Positions 1-7,745 of a stretch of 16,967 nucleotides of DNA are shown here, in pieces; position 1 is the first letter of the stretch; each line of letters starts with the position of its first letter. A program made the position numbers and the translations under genes. The notes beneath the pieces are model-generated. The model made no database searches and was not told the origin of the DNA. It saw only the letters and a program-made list of their open reading frames with translations. Origin of the DNA: JACQXM01 sp964569425. Its GTDB lineage: Bacteria > Planctomycetota > Phycisphaerae > UBA1845. Location: the NCBI GenBank assembly GCA_964569425.1, contig CAZMVD010000089.1, positions 1 through 16,967 of the forward strand, written 5' to 3'.

Positions 1-1
1 G

Positions 2-280
2 ATCGCCGACGCGGCCCCCCTTCCGGTCATCGGCATCGCTTCAGGCGCGCATACTGATGGGCAAGTGGTCGTCCTCCACGATATGTTGGGCTACGGAGGC
101 GGACACCCCCCACGATCTGTGAAACGCTATGCCAACCTGTATGAGCAGATCGTGCGTGCGTTTCGCGAATACTCGGAGGAGGTCGTTTCAGGCGCGTTTC
201 CCACCGCGGACACTTGCGTGCGCATGGACGCTCGCGAACTCGCCGCATTGCGCACGATGTTGGAAACAGCCGGCTCGTGA
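2..280 (+). CDS. panB: 3-methyl-2-oxobutanoate hydroxymethyltransferase, C-terminal part
   Basis: This open frame enters from the left edge, so the N-terminal two thirds are missing. The visible 92 residues match the end of PanB: an IGIASGAHTDGQVVVLHDML stretch (the family usually has IGIGAG...DGQVLV.HD.LG), then FVKRYA-like SVKRYANLYEQI, and a final helix with the usual E..V..G.FP pattern. PanB transfers a hydroxymethyl group from 5,10-methylene-tetrahydrofolate to 3-methyl-2-oxobutanoate, giving ketopantoate for pantothenate and CoA synthesis in the cytoplasm. The last 15 or so residues after the FP motif (ARELAALRTMLETAGS) are a short extension beyond the family core. No panC or panD is visible downstream. 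Identity rests on these recognised motifs. Confidence 0.88.
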   Translation: MADAAPLPVIGIASGAHTDGQVVVLHDMLGYGGGHPPRSVKRYANLYEQIVRAFREYSEEVVSGAFPTADTCVRMDARELAALRTMLETAGS

Positions 281-340
281 ACGCGCCATGGGGGCATCCA
301 CGACAACGCGGCCATGGAAATCCACTGTTCACGGATTTGC

Positions 341-368
341 TTGACAAGCGGCGGGTGACCGATAGCCT
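341..368 (+). promoter_or_regulatory. Candidate sigma70-like promoter for the BFN-family gene
   Basis: A perfect -35 hexamer TTGACA (341-346) is followed after 16 bp by a weak -10 TAGCCT (363-368, 3 of 6 consensus bases). It lies in the 116-base gap between panB and the next gene and would give a leader of roughly 20 bases. The perfect -35 is the main support; the -10 is poor. Confidence 0.35.
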
Positions 369-396
369 GAACCTCATTGTCGCGGGAGAGCGCCGC

Positions 397-795
397 ATGT
401 TGGTGAGGATGAATCTCGCGCGTATCGTGATCGTCGACGCCGAAGAGGAGAAGATGTCGATGATCGTACTCCAGGAAGTCAACGGAAAGCGTGCCTTTCC
501 CATCCTCATCGGCGTACACGAAGCATACGCCATCGACCGGCGAATTCGCGGCATTGCCCCCCCCCGCCCCATGACCCATGATCTCTTCGACCGCCTGCTG
601 GGCGAACTCGACTGCCAACTGGAGCAGATCGTCATTCACGAGTTGCGGGATTCCACCTTTTATGCCAAGCTGATGGTGCGGCGTAACGGGCAACTGATCG
701 AGATCGACTCCCGTCCTTCCGACGCCATCGCCGTCGGCGCGGGAACCGAAACGCCCATCTTCGTCGATGATTCGGTCTTACGCGAAGTATGCTGA
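397..795 (+). CDS. Bifunctional nuclease family protein (BFN/DUF151)
   Basis: A 132-residue protein matching the DUF151/BFN family over its whole length. It begins MNLARIVIVDAEEEKMSMIV, continues with a GKRAFPILIGVHEAYAIDRR segment (family pattern: R.FPI.IG..EA.AI), then MTHDLF..LL, and ends with the RPSDAIAVGAGTETPIFVDD block, where family members have RPSDAIALA.R...PI.V. Characterised members have DNase/RNase activity in plants, and related domains occur in many bacteria; the role here is not known. Start chosen at ATG 397, because GGGAG at 384-388 is well spaced and the family begins close to this point. The reading frame stays open upstream to 214 without family similarity. The stop lies 13 bases before the GHMP kinase start, so the two genes are probably co-transcribed. 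Confidence 0.85.
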   Translation: MLVRMNLARIVIVDAEEEKMSMIVLQEVNGKRAFPILIGVHEAYAIDRRIRGIAPPRPMTHDLFDRLLGELDCQLEQIVIHELRDSTFYAKLMVRRNGQLIEIDSRPSDAIAVGAGTETPIFVDDSVLREVC

Positions 796-808
796 CCAGG
801 AGGAGCGG

Positions 809-2263
809 ATGAAGCTCGAAGATCAGGCGATGACTCACCGCTCGACAGTCGCCAAGGCCCCCCCCCCGCCTCGATCACGCGCTGCCCCGACGCCATTGGC
901 AACGGAGGTGCTCGAGCGCCTTACTGGTCAGGGGCCACGCAGCATCGCTTGCACGCACGGACGCCTGGGTCTCATGGGCGGCCTCTCCGACTACGCCGGT
1001 GTACTCGTATTGCACTCCCTGGCAGAACCTCGTGTTTGCGTGGGAGTGCGCCGCCATAACGAAGCCACCATTCGCATCATTCCGTGTACGGGTCCGGAGG
1101 GGAATGGCGCCGCCGTCTGCGAATTCAAACTGGCCGACCTCCCTGCCCTGGCCGAACGCGCTGCTGAAACAGCGGCTGCGCATCACCCGGTCCACCCTGC
1201 CGGTCACGCGTACGTAAACTGCCTCCTGGGCGCCGTGGCGGAGGCCGGCCGCGCCGGATGGGCGCCTGGCGATGGTGGCGGTTTCACGCTGGCCATGGTG
1301 TCAGAGTTGTACGGTTTTAACGATGTCGGCGTCGATGCCGCGGTGATCAGTGCGGCGTTGCTGGCCCTGGCTCAGTTGCTCGACCGACCTTTCCACGCCC
1401 CGGAGGCCGTCGAAGTCTGCCGAAACGTCCAAAACCGCTGGCTGGGGTGGCCGGTGGATGGTTCGGACGCAGCTTGCGTGTTACACGGATCAACCGGCAC
1501 CATAGGGGCGTTTCGCGCCAGCACGGGCACGCCGACCGGATCCGTGCCTCTCGAACCGCTCACGCTGGTCGGTTTGGAAAGTGGCGTACTCAATTCGGAC
1601 GCACGCCGGAAGTACGCACGTGTTCGCACTGCGTCATTCATGGGGCGCTTCCTTATTCAGCGAATCTTGGCGCACGAGTCGGACGATCGGGCCGCGCGTG
1701 ATCTGCCTTTGGCGGCCATCTCCGTTCAGGAGTATGTCACCCGTTTTCGAGATCGTCTGCCCACACGCCTGAAAGGAAGCGATTTTCTGGATCGCTTCGG
1801 CGAAACCGGCGATCCGCTCACCCGGGTAGAACCCAATGTCCTCTACAAGGTTCGGTCGCGAACCGAGCACCACATTTACGAGCAGGACCGCGCCCAGCAG
1901 TGGATCAGAATCCTGAACAGCGGTCGGCGGCCCGACGACCCGTCAGTCCTCAGGACTCTTGGTGAACTGATGTCTGCCTCGCATTGGAGCTACGGACAGC
2001 GCTGCGGCCTCGGCAGCATCGAAACCGATCTGCTGGTCCAGCTCGTCCATCGCGAAGCCACCCCCGACTCTGATCTCGTCGGTGCCAAGATCAGCGGTCG
2101 CGGCAGCGGTGGAGTGGTCACGGTCCTGATGCGCGCCACCGATCGCGCCTGGGCGGCGTTGGAACGGGTCCGCCTTGCCTTTGGTCGAAAGACCGGTTGC
2201 GAAGCGCGGCTTCTCCGGCCATCATCCGCTGATACCGCTTCTAACGGCGCCCAGCTTTTCTAA
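809..2263 (+). CDS. Arabinokinase/galactokinase-like GHMP-family sugar kinase
   Basis: A 484-residue GHMP-superfamily protein. Motif 1 is GRLGLMGGLSDYAG (residues 51-64), closer to plant-type L-arabinokinase (GRLDVMGGIADYSG) than to GalK (GR.NLIGEH.DY). A segment SYGQRCGLGSIETDLLVQLV matches the pre-motif-3 region of arabinokinases, and motif 3 is GAKISGRGSGGVV (425-437). Motif 2, normally the glycine/serine ATP loop G-[LV]-S-S-S-A, reads GFNDVGVDAAVISA (169-182) and lacks the serines. Such kinases phosphorylate the anomeric hydroxyl of a sugar; the substrate cannot be told from the sequence. Start at ATG 809 is preferred over an upstream in-frame ATG at 767 because AGGAGGAG lies at 798-805 and 767 falls inside the preceding gene. 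A low-complexity proline/alanine stretch follows the start. Family placement is firm; activity is uncertain. Confidence 0.75.
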   Translation: MKLEDQAMTHRSTVAKAPPPPRSRAAPTPLATEVLERLTGQGPRSIACTHGRLGLMGGLSDYAGVLVLHSLAEPRVCVGVRRHNEATIRIIPCTGPEGNGAAVCEFKLADLPALAERAAETAAAHHPVHPAGHAYVNCLLGAVAEAGRAGWAPGDGGGFTLAMVSELYGFNDVGVDAAVISAALLALAQLLDRPFHAPEAVEVCRNVQNRWLGWPVDGSDAACVLHGSTGTIGAFRASTGTPTGSVPLEPLTLVGLESGVLNSDARRKYARVRTASFMGRFLIQRILAHESDDRAARDLPLAAISVQEYVTRFRDRLPTRLKGSDFLDRFGETGDPLTRVEPNVLYKVRSRTEHHIYEQDRAQQWIRILNSGRRPDDPSVLRTLGELMSASHWSYGQRCGLGSIETDLLVQLVHREATPDSDLVGAKISGRGSGGVVTVLMRATDRAWAALERVRLAFGRKTGCEARLLRPSSADTASNGAQLF

Positions 2264-2355
2264 GCCGCCGGTCATCCGCTCCGCGACGTTGAAGTCGGTT
2301 TCCACTACAATCACTCACTCATTGGAAGCCGGCTCCGTCGGAAGGTTGGACAATC

Positions 2356-3345
2356 GTGCCGCTGGATCGATTCGGACGCGAAATCAACTACTTGCGCATC
2401 TCATTGACCGACCACTGCAACCTGCGCTGTGTCTACTGCATGCCCCTGCGCGGACTCACCTTTGCCCCCGCCCAGGAACTTCTCACCCCCACGGAGATTG
2501 AGGTCGTGGCGCGCGCCGCCGCCGACGTTGGTTTTCGCAAGATTCGCCTGACCGGCGGCGAGCCCACCCTGCGCACCGATCTGGTTGAGATCGTCGGCCG
2601 CATTCGCAACGTCCCGGGCATCAGCGACATCGCCATGACCACCAACGGTATTCTCATGCCCGAACTGGCCGTCCCGCTGCGCGCCGCCGGCTTGAACCGC
2701 ATCAACCTGCACATCGACACGTTGAACCCCCAGCGCATCCGCCGCGTGATGCGCTTCGGATTCCTGGACCAGATATGGGCGGGAATCATCGCCGCGGAGG
2801 CCGCCGGCCTGTTGCCCATCAAGCTTAACGCCGTCGTGGTCCGCGACTACAACGAGGCCGACGTGGTGGACCTCGCCCGCCTGACCTTCGAACGCGACTG
2901 GCATGTGCGCTTCATCGAATTAATGCCTTTGGGAGACGGCGAATGCGCCCGCCTCTCGCTCAGCCAATTTGTTCCCAATCCCGAAACCCGCGCCCGGCTG
3001 GAAGCGGCCTTCGGACCGCTGAACGAAATGCCCGATCATTCGCCCTCGGACGAATCACGCAACTACCGCTGGGAAGGCGCGCGCGGTGTCATCGGGTTTA
3101 TCTCGCCGGTCAGCGAACCCTACTGCGGCACCTGCAATCGCATGCGCCTCACCGCCGATGGAAAGTTCCACCTCTGCCTGCTCAACGACGACGAACTGGA
3201 CGTCAAGGCCGCGTTGCGCAACGGCGGCGGTATTGAAGCCGTTGCCGAAATCCTCATCCGCGCCGTCGCCCAGAAACCCACCGGCCACCAGCTCGACCGC
3301 GGTGTCTCCACCCTGCACCGTTCCATGTTTCAAATCGGCGGTTGA
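2356..3345 (+). CDS. moaA: GTP 3',8-cyclase (molybdopterin biosynthesis radical-SAM enzyme)
   Basis: A 329-residue radical-SAM enzyme that, with MoaC, converts GTP to cyclic pyranopterin monophosphate, the first step of molybdenum cofactor synthesis. The N-terminal SAM cluster motif CNLRCVYC has cysteines at 21, 25 and 28; LTGGEPTLR follows. The second 4Fe-4S cluster, specific to MoaA, is formed by C257, C260 and C274 (C-X2-C-X13-C). The protein ends in the double glycine (IGG) needed for catalysis in this family. Length is normal. Start is GTG 2356 with GGAAGG at 2340-2345. A TACAAT -10-like box lies at 2306-2311 but has no convincing -35. No moaC, moaD, moaE or other Mo-cofactor gene is adjacent. 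It converges on the TPR gene with a 12-base gap. Confidence 0.95.
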   Translation: MPLDRFGREINYLRISLTDHCNLRCVYCMPLRGLTFAPAQELLTPTEIEVVARAAADVGFRKIRLTGGEPTLRTDLVEIVGRIRNVPGISDIAMTTNGILMPELAVPLRAAGLNRINLHIDTLNPQRIRRVMRFGFLDQIWAGIIAAEAAGLLPIKLNAVVVRDYNEADVVDLARLTFERDWHVRFIELMPLGDGECARLSLSQFVPNPETRARLEAAFGPLNEMPDHSPSDESRNYRWEGARGVIGFISPVSEPYCGTCNRMRLTADGKFHLCLLNDDELDVKAALRNGGGIEAVAEILIRAVAQKPTGHQLDRGVSTLHRSMFQIGG

Positions 3346-3357
3346 TGCGCCGGCGAA

Positions 3358-3669
3358 TTACGCAAGCTGTTCCAGCAGCGCCTGCATCTCGCTCGCCGCG
3401 TGCCCCTCCCCCGCCGCTTCGGCGATGCGCATGCCTTCCGACAGGACGCGCCGCGCCTCATCGACGCGCCCCGCGGTCATCAGCGCGTGGCCCTTATGGT
3501 AATGGGCCGCGACGTAGTTCGGATCGATCGCCGCGGCGCGATCAAAATGCTGGACCGCCTCCTCCAAACGCTGTTCCTTGACCAATTCCATCGCCAGTCC
3601 GAAGTGCAGAAACGCATCATTCGGCTCTTGGCCCAGCATTGTTTCCAATCGTTCGCGGCGCGAGACCAT
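3358..3669 (-). CDS. Small tetratricopeptide-repeat protein
   Basis: A 103-residue protein made almost entirely of TPR helices. One repeat starts around residue 17 (NDAFLHFGLAMELVKEQRLE, then AVQHFDRAAAIDPN), and a second begins YVAAHYHKGHALMTAGRVDE. The spacing of small and aromatic residues (G/A at 8, A/Y at 11, A at 20, P at 32) follows the TPR consensus. A leading helix MVSRRERLETMLGQEP and a short final helix cap it. Such proteins act as binding scaffolds; the partner is unknown. There is no signal peptide or membrane segment, so it is probably cytoplasmic. Start at ATG (3669-3667) with a GAGG about 9 bases upstream on the minus strand. It is divergent from pilT across 187 bases. Confidence 0.8.
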   Translation of the reverse strand: MVSRRERLETMLGQEPNDAFLHFGLAMELVKEQRLEEAVQHFDRAAAIDPNYVAAHYHKGHALMTAGRVDEARRVLSEGMRIAEAAGEGHAASEMQALLEQLA

Positions 3670-3751
3670 CTGTCAAATCCTCAGTCCAGATTCCTCAACC
3701 ACTCCGGTGCGCAACTTCGCACCCCTATCCGCTAACGTCAAGCGCGCCACG

Positions 3752-3780
3752 TTGATCGGCCTCGTGGCGGCAAGTACAAT
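3752..3780 (+). promoter_or_regulatory. Sigma70-like promoter for pilT
   Basis: TTGATC (3752-3757) and TACAAT (3775-3780) are separated by exactly 17 bp, matching the sigma70 consensus at 4 of 6 and 5 of 6 bases. It lies in the gap between the divergent TPR gene and pilT and would give a leader of about 70 bases. Confidence 0.5.
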
Positions 3781-3856
3781 GCTCATGCTGCGCCGGGGGA
3801 CGGGCGGGAACCCGCTACGGCAAGTCGAGGCAGCCGATCATCAAAGGAGTGCAACC

Positions 3857-4984
3857 GTGGCGGACTTGCAACCGGCTCGAGAGGTGATGGACCGCCTGTT
3901 GACCAGCATGGGCCAACTCGGCGCTTCGGACCTGCACCTGAAAGTACACTACGCGCCCAGCTACCGTATTGCCGGGCATCTGCGCAAAGTCGACATGCCG
4001 CCCCTGCCCACCACTGCCTATGTCGAGGAAATGCTGGTCGGCCTCGTGCCGGAAAAACGCCGCGACGAATTCCTGAACGGGCCCGACCTCGATTTTTCCG
4101 CCCGGCACAGCACCGGCGACCGCTTCCGCATCAACGTCTTTCGTTCCACCGGGGAAATGCACGCCGCCATACGTCGCGTTCAAAGCAAGATCCCCTCATT
4201 CGATGAGCTCCACCTCCCGCCCGTCTACCACGATACCGTTGCCAGGAGCTACGAAGGCCTGATTCTGATCAGCGGCGTGACCGGTTGCGGAAAGAGCAGC
4301 ACGCTTGCCGCCATGCTCGAATACATCAACCTGAACCGCAGCATGCACGTCATTACCATCGAAGATCCGATCGAGTATCTGTTTCAACCCAAGAAATCTC
4401 TGATTGCGCAGCGCGAAATCGGCATCGACGTGCCCGACTACCATGACGCCCTGCGCTACGTGGTCCGGCAGGATCCCGACTGCGTGCTCATCGGCGAAAT
4501 GCGCGACAAGGAGACCATGGCCGCCGCCTTGCAGGCCGCGGAAACCGGACACCTCGTCCTCGGCTCCCTCCACGTCAGCGACGCCCAGCAGACCTTCGCC
4601 CGCATCCTCGAGTTCTTCCCGCGCACGGAACACTCGTTTATCCGCTCGTCCCTCGCCAACAGCCTCAAAGCCATCATGTGCCAACGCCTGCTGCCCGGCA
4701 TTGAGGAAAACTCCCGCTTCCCCGCCACCGAGGTCCTGCTCAACAACTCGATTGTCAAGGAAAAAATCGTCCGCGAGGAGGACGGCGATATCCCCGCCAT
4801 CATCAACCAATGCGGCGCCGAAGGAATGCGTTCCTTTACCCAATCACTCTGCGAACTGGTCGAAACCGAGAAAGTGCATTACGACACCGCCATTGAATTC
4901 GCACCGAGCCGCGAGGCACTGGCCTCCGCCGTCAAGGGAATCAAGACGTCATCGCAAAGTCTGATCGGAAAGCTCAAACGGTAG
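3857..4984 (+). CDS. pilT: PilT-type twitching motility/retraction ATPase
   Basis: A 375-residue hexameric secretion ATPase of the PilT/PilU group, which powers type IV pilus retraction at the inner membrane. Visible signatures are the ASD box GASDLHL (22-28), Walker A GVTGCGKSS (140-148, lysine 146), an acidic Asp box around ITIEDPIEYLF, Walker B VLIGEMRD (ending 217) and the His box TGHLVLGSLH (230-239, histidines 232 and 239; usual form TGHLVFGTLH). Start GTG 3857 is chosen because AAAGGAGTG sits just upstream (3843-3851) and PilT proteins begin about 20 residues before the ASD box; the frame is open much further upstream. No pilB, pilC or pilin gene is in view, so this is a solitary copy. 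Its stop overlaps tail to tail with the ExeA-like ATPase by 11 bases. Confidence 0.9.
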   Translation: MADLQPAREVMDRLLTSMGQLGASDLHLKVHYAPSYRIAGHLRKVDMPPLPTTAYVEEMLVGLVPEKRRDEFLNGPDLDFSARHSTGDRFRINVFRSTGEMHAAIRRVQSKIPSFDELHLPPVYHDTVARSYEGLILISGVTGCGKSSTLAAMLEYINLNRSMHVITIEDPIEYLFQPKKSLIAQREIGIDVPDYHDALRYVVRQDPDCVLIGEMRDKETMAAALQAAETGHLVLGSLHVSDAQQTFARILEFFPRTEHSFIRSSLANSLKAIMCQRLLPGIEENSRFPATEVLLNNSIVKEKIVREEDGDIPAIINQCGAEGMRSFTQSLCELVETEKVHYDTAIEFAPSREALASAVKGIKTSSQSLIGKLKR

Positions 4985-6620
4985 CTGCTTCGCCCTTCCG
5001 CTCCCCCGTGCGCCCCTCAACCAGCGCCAACAGTCCATCTACCCGTTGGGCGAGGCGGGCCGCCGGGGAATCTACCGCCGCGCATGCAGAACGTGCGATT
5101 GACGGGGGCCGGACCGGTGAAGTCGCGTCATTCCCGACGAACGATTTCGCCGCCCGATCGTTCGACGTCGCCGTCGCGGTCGATCGGCGCTCGGCCGATT
5201 TTAATAGAGTGGCCGAGTTTGAAGCGTCCGGCGGGATCGCCGCCGCCTGGCGCTGTCGGTCGGCCAGCAGGACCGCCAGTTGCTCGCCCCGGTCGATTTG
5301 CGCCGCCAGTCGATCGTAAGTATCCTGGGCACGCGATTCCTGCCGACTTAGACGCGCGCCGGACGCCTTCAATCCGGCGTGCACCCGTCCCAGGTCCGCC
5401 AATGCCTGCCGCAGCTTCAACGCCACCGACCGCACCGCGCGCTCCCGCTCCCGAGTGGCCGCGCAAGTCCCGTCGATCCGCGAGATCAGCTCTTGCGCCT
5501 GACCAACGGTCTGCTCGAGTCGCTCCGTGACCCCTCGGTGCACAAGCGCGCTTTCCTGCCCCTGACGGACCGCGGTCATCGAGTGTTCAGCAACCTCGGC
5601 AGGCCGAGCAGCGCCGGCCGTCGCGATCGACGTGTGTGGCTGCCGCAATTGATGTTCGAGCCGTGTGACCAGCGCCGCGAGTCTGTCGTACTGGTGCGCC
5701 GACGACGATCCGCCCGGAAATCCGGTGTGTGCGGCCGTTGCGGCTGCTCCCGTAATGGGGCTCATTGAATCGCCTGAAACGTTGTCGTGTGCCGGCGAAT
5801 CGCACGAAGTCTCCAGCGGACTCATCTGCTGGATCACGGACTGGACGAATGCCTCATCGATGTGCCGTCGGTCGGCCGAATAGGCGCTCAGCAGGGCGTT
5901 ATCGCACAGTGTGTTGATCATTCGCGGCAGACCGCGCGATACGTCGTGAATCACGTCCTGGGCGCCCACGCTGAAAATGTTCCCGTCGGCACCGCCGGCC
6001 ACCGCCAGACGAAGGCGTATGTACTCGCCCGTGCCTTGCCGGGTCAGTGCCGGCAGGTGAAACGAACGGGAAATCCGTTGGCGCAACGGACGCAGCGCCG
6101 GAGATGCCAATCGGCGCTGCAACTCGGGCTGCCCGATGATCAGAATCTGAAGAAGTTTGGCGTCGTCGGCCTCCAGGTTGCCGATCGTGCGCACCAATTC
6201 GAAGCTCTCGTCAGACAGGTTCTGCGCCTCATCCAGAATCAGCACCGCCGGCGTATCCTGGGCAAACTGCGACAGGAGAAAATCGTGCAATTGTCGGACC
6301 AGCTTCGTTGGTGTGCTTCCTGGCTCCACCGCCAACTCGAATTCGGCATTCAACGATTCCAGAAGGTCCGCCGGGCTCGTGACCGGATGGTTCAGACTCG
6401 CGAAGACGATCCGCGACCCGAAATGTCGCAGCATCATGCGCGACACGAGCGTCTTTCCGGTGCCCACTTCCCCGGTAAGCATCGCAAATCCCCGCCGCTC
6501 CTGCACGGTGTAGATCAGCGAGGCCAGTGCCTCTTCGTGATCGGGCGTCGCGTAGAAAAAGCGCGGATCCGGCGTGTTGTGGAAGGGCAATTCGCGGAGC
6601 CTGAAGAACGTTGCATACAT
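4974..6620 (-). CDS. ExeA/GspA-like AAA ATPase (PEP-CTERM-locus secretion ATPase type) with coiled-coil tail
   Basis: A 548-residue protein. The first 265 residues form an AAA ATPase of the ExeA/GspA type: N-terminus MYATFFRLRELPFHNTPDPR (family: F.GL.E.PF..TPDP.F), Walker A GEVGTGKT (50-57), Walker B AVLILDEAQNL with D130 and E131, and the sensor region IIGQPEL (161-167). Family members associated with exopolysaccharide/PEP-CTERM loci have this core. The remaining 280 residues are rich in Ala, Arg, Gln and Ser, with a probable coiled coil at about 357-460 and no recognised domain. Start at ATG 6620-6618 is chosen from the family N-terminus; the frame extends 46 codons further without similarity, and only a weak AAAGAG stands upstream. 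It is divergent from the Wza-like gene, which supports a role in polysaccharide secretion. Confidence 0.82.
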   Translation of the reverse strand: MYATFFRLRELPFHNTPDPRFFYATPDHEEALASLIYTVQERRGFAMLTGEVGTGKTLVSRMMLRHFGSRIVFASLNHPVTSPADLLESLNAEFELAVEPGSTPTKLVRQLHDFLLSQFAQDTPAVLILDEAQNLSDESFELVRTIGNLEADDAKLLQILIIGQPELQRRLASPALRPLRQRISRSFHLPALTRQGTGEYIRLRLAVAGGADGNIFSVGAQDVIHDVSRGLPRMINTLCDNALLSAYSADRRHIDEAFVQSVIQQMSPLETSCDSPAHDNVSGDSMSPITGAAATAAHTGFPGGSSSAHQYDRLAALVTRLEHQLRQPHTSIATAGAARPAEVAEHSMTAVRQGQESALVHRGVTERLEQTVGQAQELISRIDGTCAATRERERAVRSVALKLRQALADLGRVHAGLKASGARLSRQESRAQDTYDRLAAQIDRGEQLAVLLADRQRQAAAIPPDASNSATLLKSAERRSTATATSNDRAAKSFVGNDATSPVRPPSIARSACAAVDSPAARLAQRVDGLLALVEGRTGERKGEAATV

Positions 6621-6891
6621 TCGGGTGCTCTTTGTTGGGACGCGGCGCCGGTCGCCCACCCATCGGCCGGCGTCACGCTGCCCGCTTTCTATCGGTCCTT
6701 GCCGATCCATCCTTGAAATCGGCCGGCCCGTTGTTTTCGGACCTGAAACGTGAATCAACGTTATGGGCTCCGGGTCAGGAAGCGCGAGCCGCCGATATTC
6801 GTATCGAATTCAAACCGACAGCCGGTCCTTTGGTTCAGATAACCTGCGGGGAACCCGATAAACACGCGGTGTCTACGCCTGAACCGGGGCG

Positions 6892-6910
6892 ATAACCGGA
6901 CAATAACCGG
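6892..6910 (+). repeat. Direct repeat ATAACCGG, 11 bp apart
   Basis: ATAACCGG occurs at 6892-6899 and again at 6903-6910, one helical turn apart, about 50 bases upstream of the export gene start. A related ATAACCTG lies at 6839-6846. Spacing by one turn on the same face is what a regulator binding site would show, but no regulator is identified. Confidence 0.4.
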
Positions 6911-6924
6911 CGCCGCCATTAAGT

Positions 6925-6942
6925 CCCTATGGATGAATAGGG
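6925..6942 (+). promoter_or_regulatory. Hairpin just upstream of the export gene ribosome binding site
   Basis: CCCTAT (6925-6930), a six-base loop, then ATAGGG (6937-6942) form a perfect 6-bp stem ending 4 bases before the GGGAGAG ribosome binding site (6947-6953). It could tune translation or mark an operator. No known riboswitch class is recognised. Confidence 0.3.
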
Positions 6943-6957
6943 CATCGGGAGAGCCGC

Positions 6958-7725
6958 ATGCAGTGCCCAATGTTCTCGACGCTCGTGGTGGTCACGGCGA
7001 GCGCCCTGTTTGGCGGGTGCGCGCCCCGCCGCGCAGATATGCTGCACTTTCTCCGCCAGCACGAGCACAAGGTCTCGGCCATCGAGTACCGCGTGGGTGT
7101 GCCGGACATCCTCGGAATCAGCGCCCCGCGCGTGCTGGAAATCGACCAGGTGGTTCAGCGCATCCAACCCGACGGCAAAATCAACCTGCGCCTGCTCGGC
7201 GAAGTAAGCGTCGCGGGAATGACCGCGCGCGAGATTGCGGCCAAGCTCCAGGTGCTGCTGAGCCGTTTCTATGTGGATCCCAAGGTCAACGTCCGCGTCG
7301 TCGGGTATGCCTCGAAGAAATACTATGTGCAGGGTCAGGCACAGAGCGGTCCACGTATCTACACCGGGCGCGACACCCTGCTTGACGCCGTGGTCACCTC
7401 CGGTGTCAGCTTCCTGTCCTGGACAAGCAGGGTCAAGGTGGTGCGTCCGGCACACGGCGACACGCCGGTGCGCCACATGACCGTCAACGTCGACCGGATG
7501 ATTAAGCAGGGCGAGTGGGACCAGAATGTGCTGTTGGAACCGGACGACATCGTGTACATCCCCCCCACGCCGCTGGCGTGGCTCGGGTTGCGACTGCGCG
7601 AGCTGGTCTACCCGGTCGATCCGCTGGTGGAAGCGTACACGGCGCCGGCACAGATCATGTACGCCGACGATTACTACGACGACGAATATCGCCAACACGG
7701 CTCCCCGCCTCCACGCAGGCGGTAG
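6958..7725 (+). CDS. Wza-like polysaccharide export outer-membrane lipoprotein
   Basis: A 255-residue polysaccharide biosynthesis/export protein. A lipoprotein signal peptide ends in LFGGC with cysteine 21 as the likely acylated residue. The Poly_export domain follows: YRVGVPDILGI (family: Y.IGPGD.L.I), QRIQPDGKINLRLLGEVSVA and ARFYVDP-like LSRFYVDPKVNVRV. A single SLBB-like unit comes next (KKYYVQGQAQSGPRIYTGRD, then LLDAVVTSGV), ending in LEPDDIVYIPP. These proteins form the outer-membrane channel for capsule or exopolysaccharide. The C-terminus is Asp/Tyr rich, then basic. Start is ATG 6958 with GGGAGAG at 6947-6953; an internal ATG at 6970 is possible. It leads a plus-strand cluster with the kinase and glycosyltransferase; no Wzz-type co-polymerase gene follows. 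Confidence 0.88.
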   Translation: MQCPMFSTLVVVTASALFGGCAPRRADMLHFLRQHEHKVSAIEYRVGVPDILGISAPRVLEIDQVVQRIQPDGKINLRLLGEVSVAGMTAREIAAKLQVLLSRFYVDPKVNVRVVGYASKKYYVQGQAQSGPRIYTGRDTLLDAVVTSGVSFLSWTSRVKVVRPAHGDTPVRHMTVNVDRMIKQGEWDQNVLLEPDDIVYIPPTPLAWLGLRLRELVYPVDPLVEAYTAPAQIMYADDYYDDEYRQHGSPPPRRR

Positions 7726-7745
7726 GGTTTACGGGTTAACCAGGC

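Larger units (their letters stand above)
6621..6957. other. Divergent intergenic region between the ATPase and export genes
   Basis: These 337 bases separate two divergently transcribed genes and should hold both promoters. No clean -35/-10 pair is visible on either strand. It contains a short inverted repeat ATTCG-TAT-CGAAT (6797-6809), two direct ATAACCGG copies and a hairpin before the export gene, listed separately. No gene is supported. Confidence 0.5.

Noticed and set aside
2289..2311. TTGAAG/TACAAT promoter for moaA
   Set aside because: Spacing is only 11 bp, too short for sigma70; only the -10-like box is noted.
3672..3677. TTGACA on the minus strand just before the TPR gene
   Set aside because: It lies 2 bases before the start codon and overlaps the ribosome binding region, so it cannot be the promoter of that gene.
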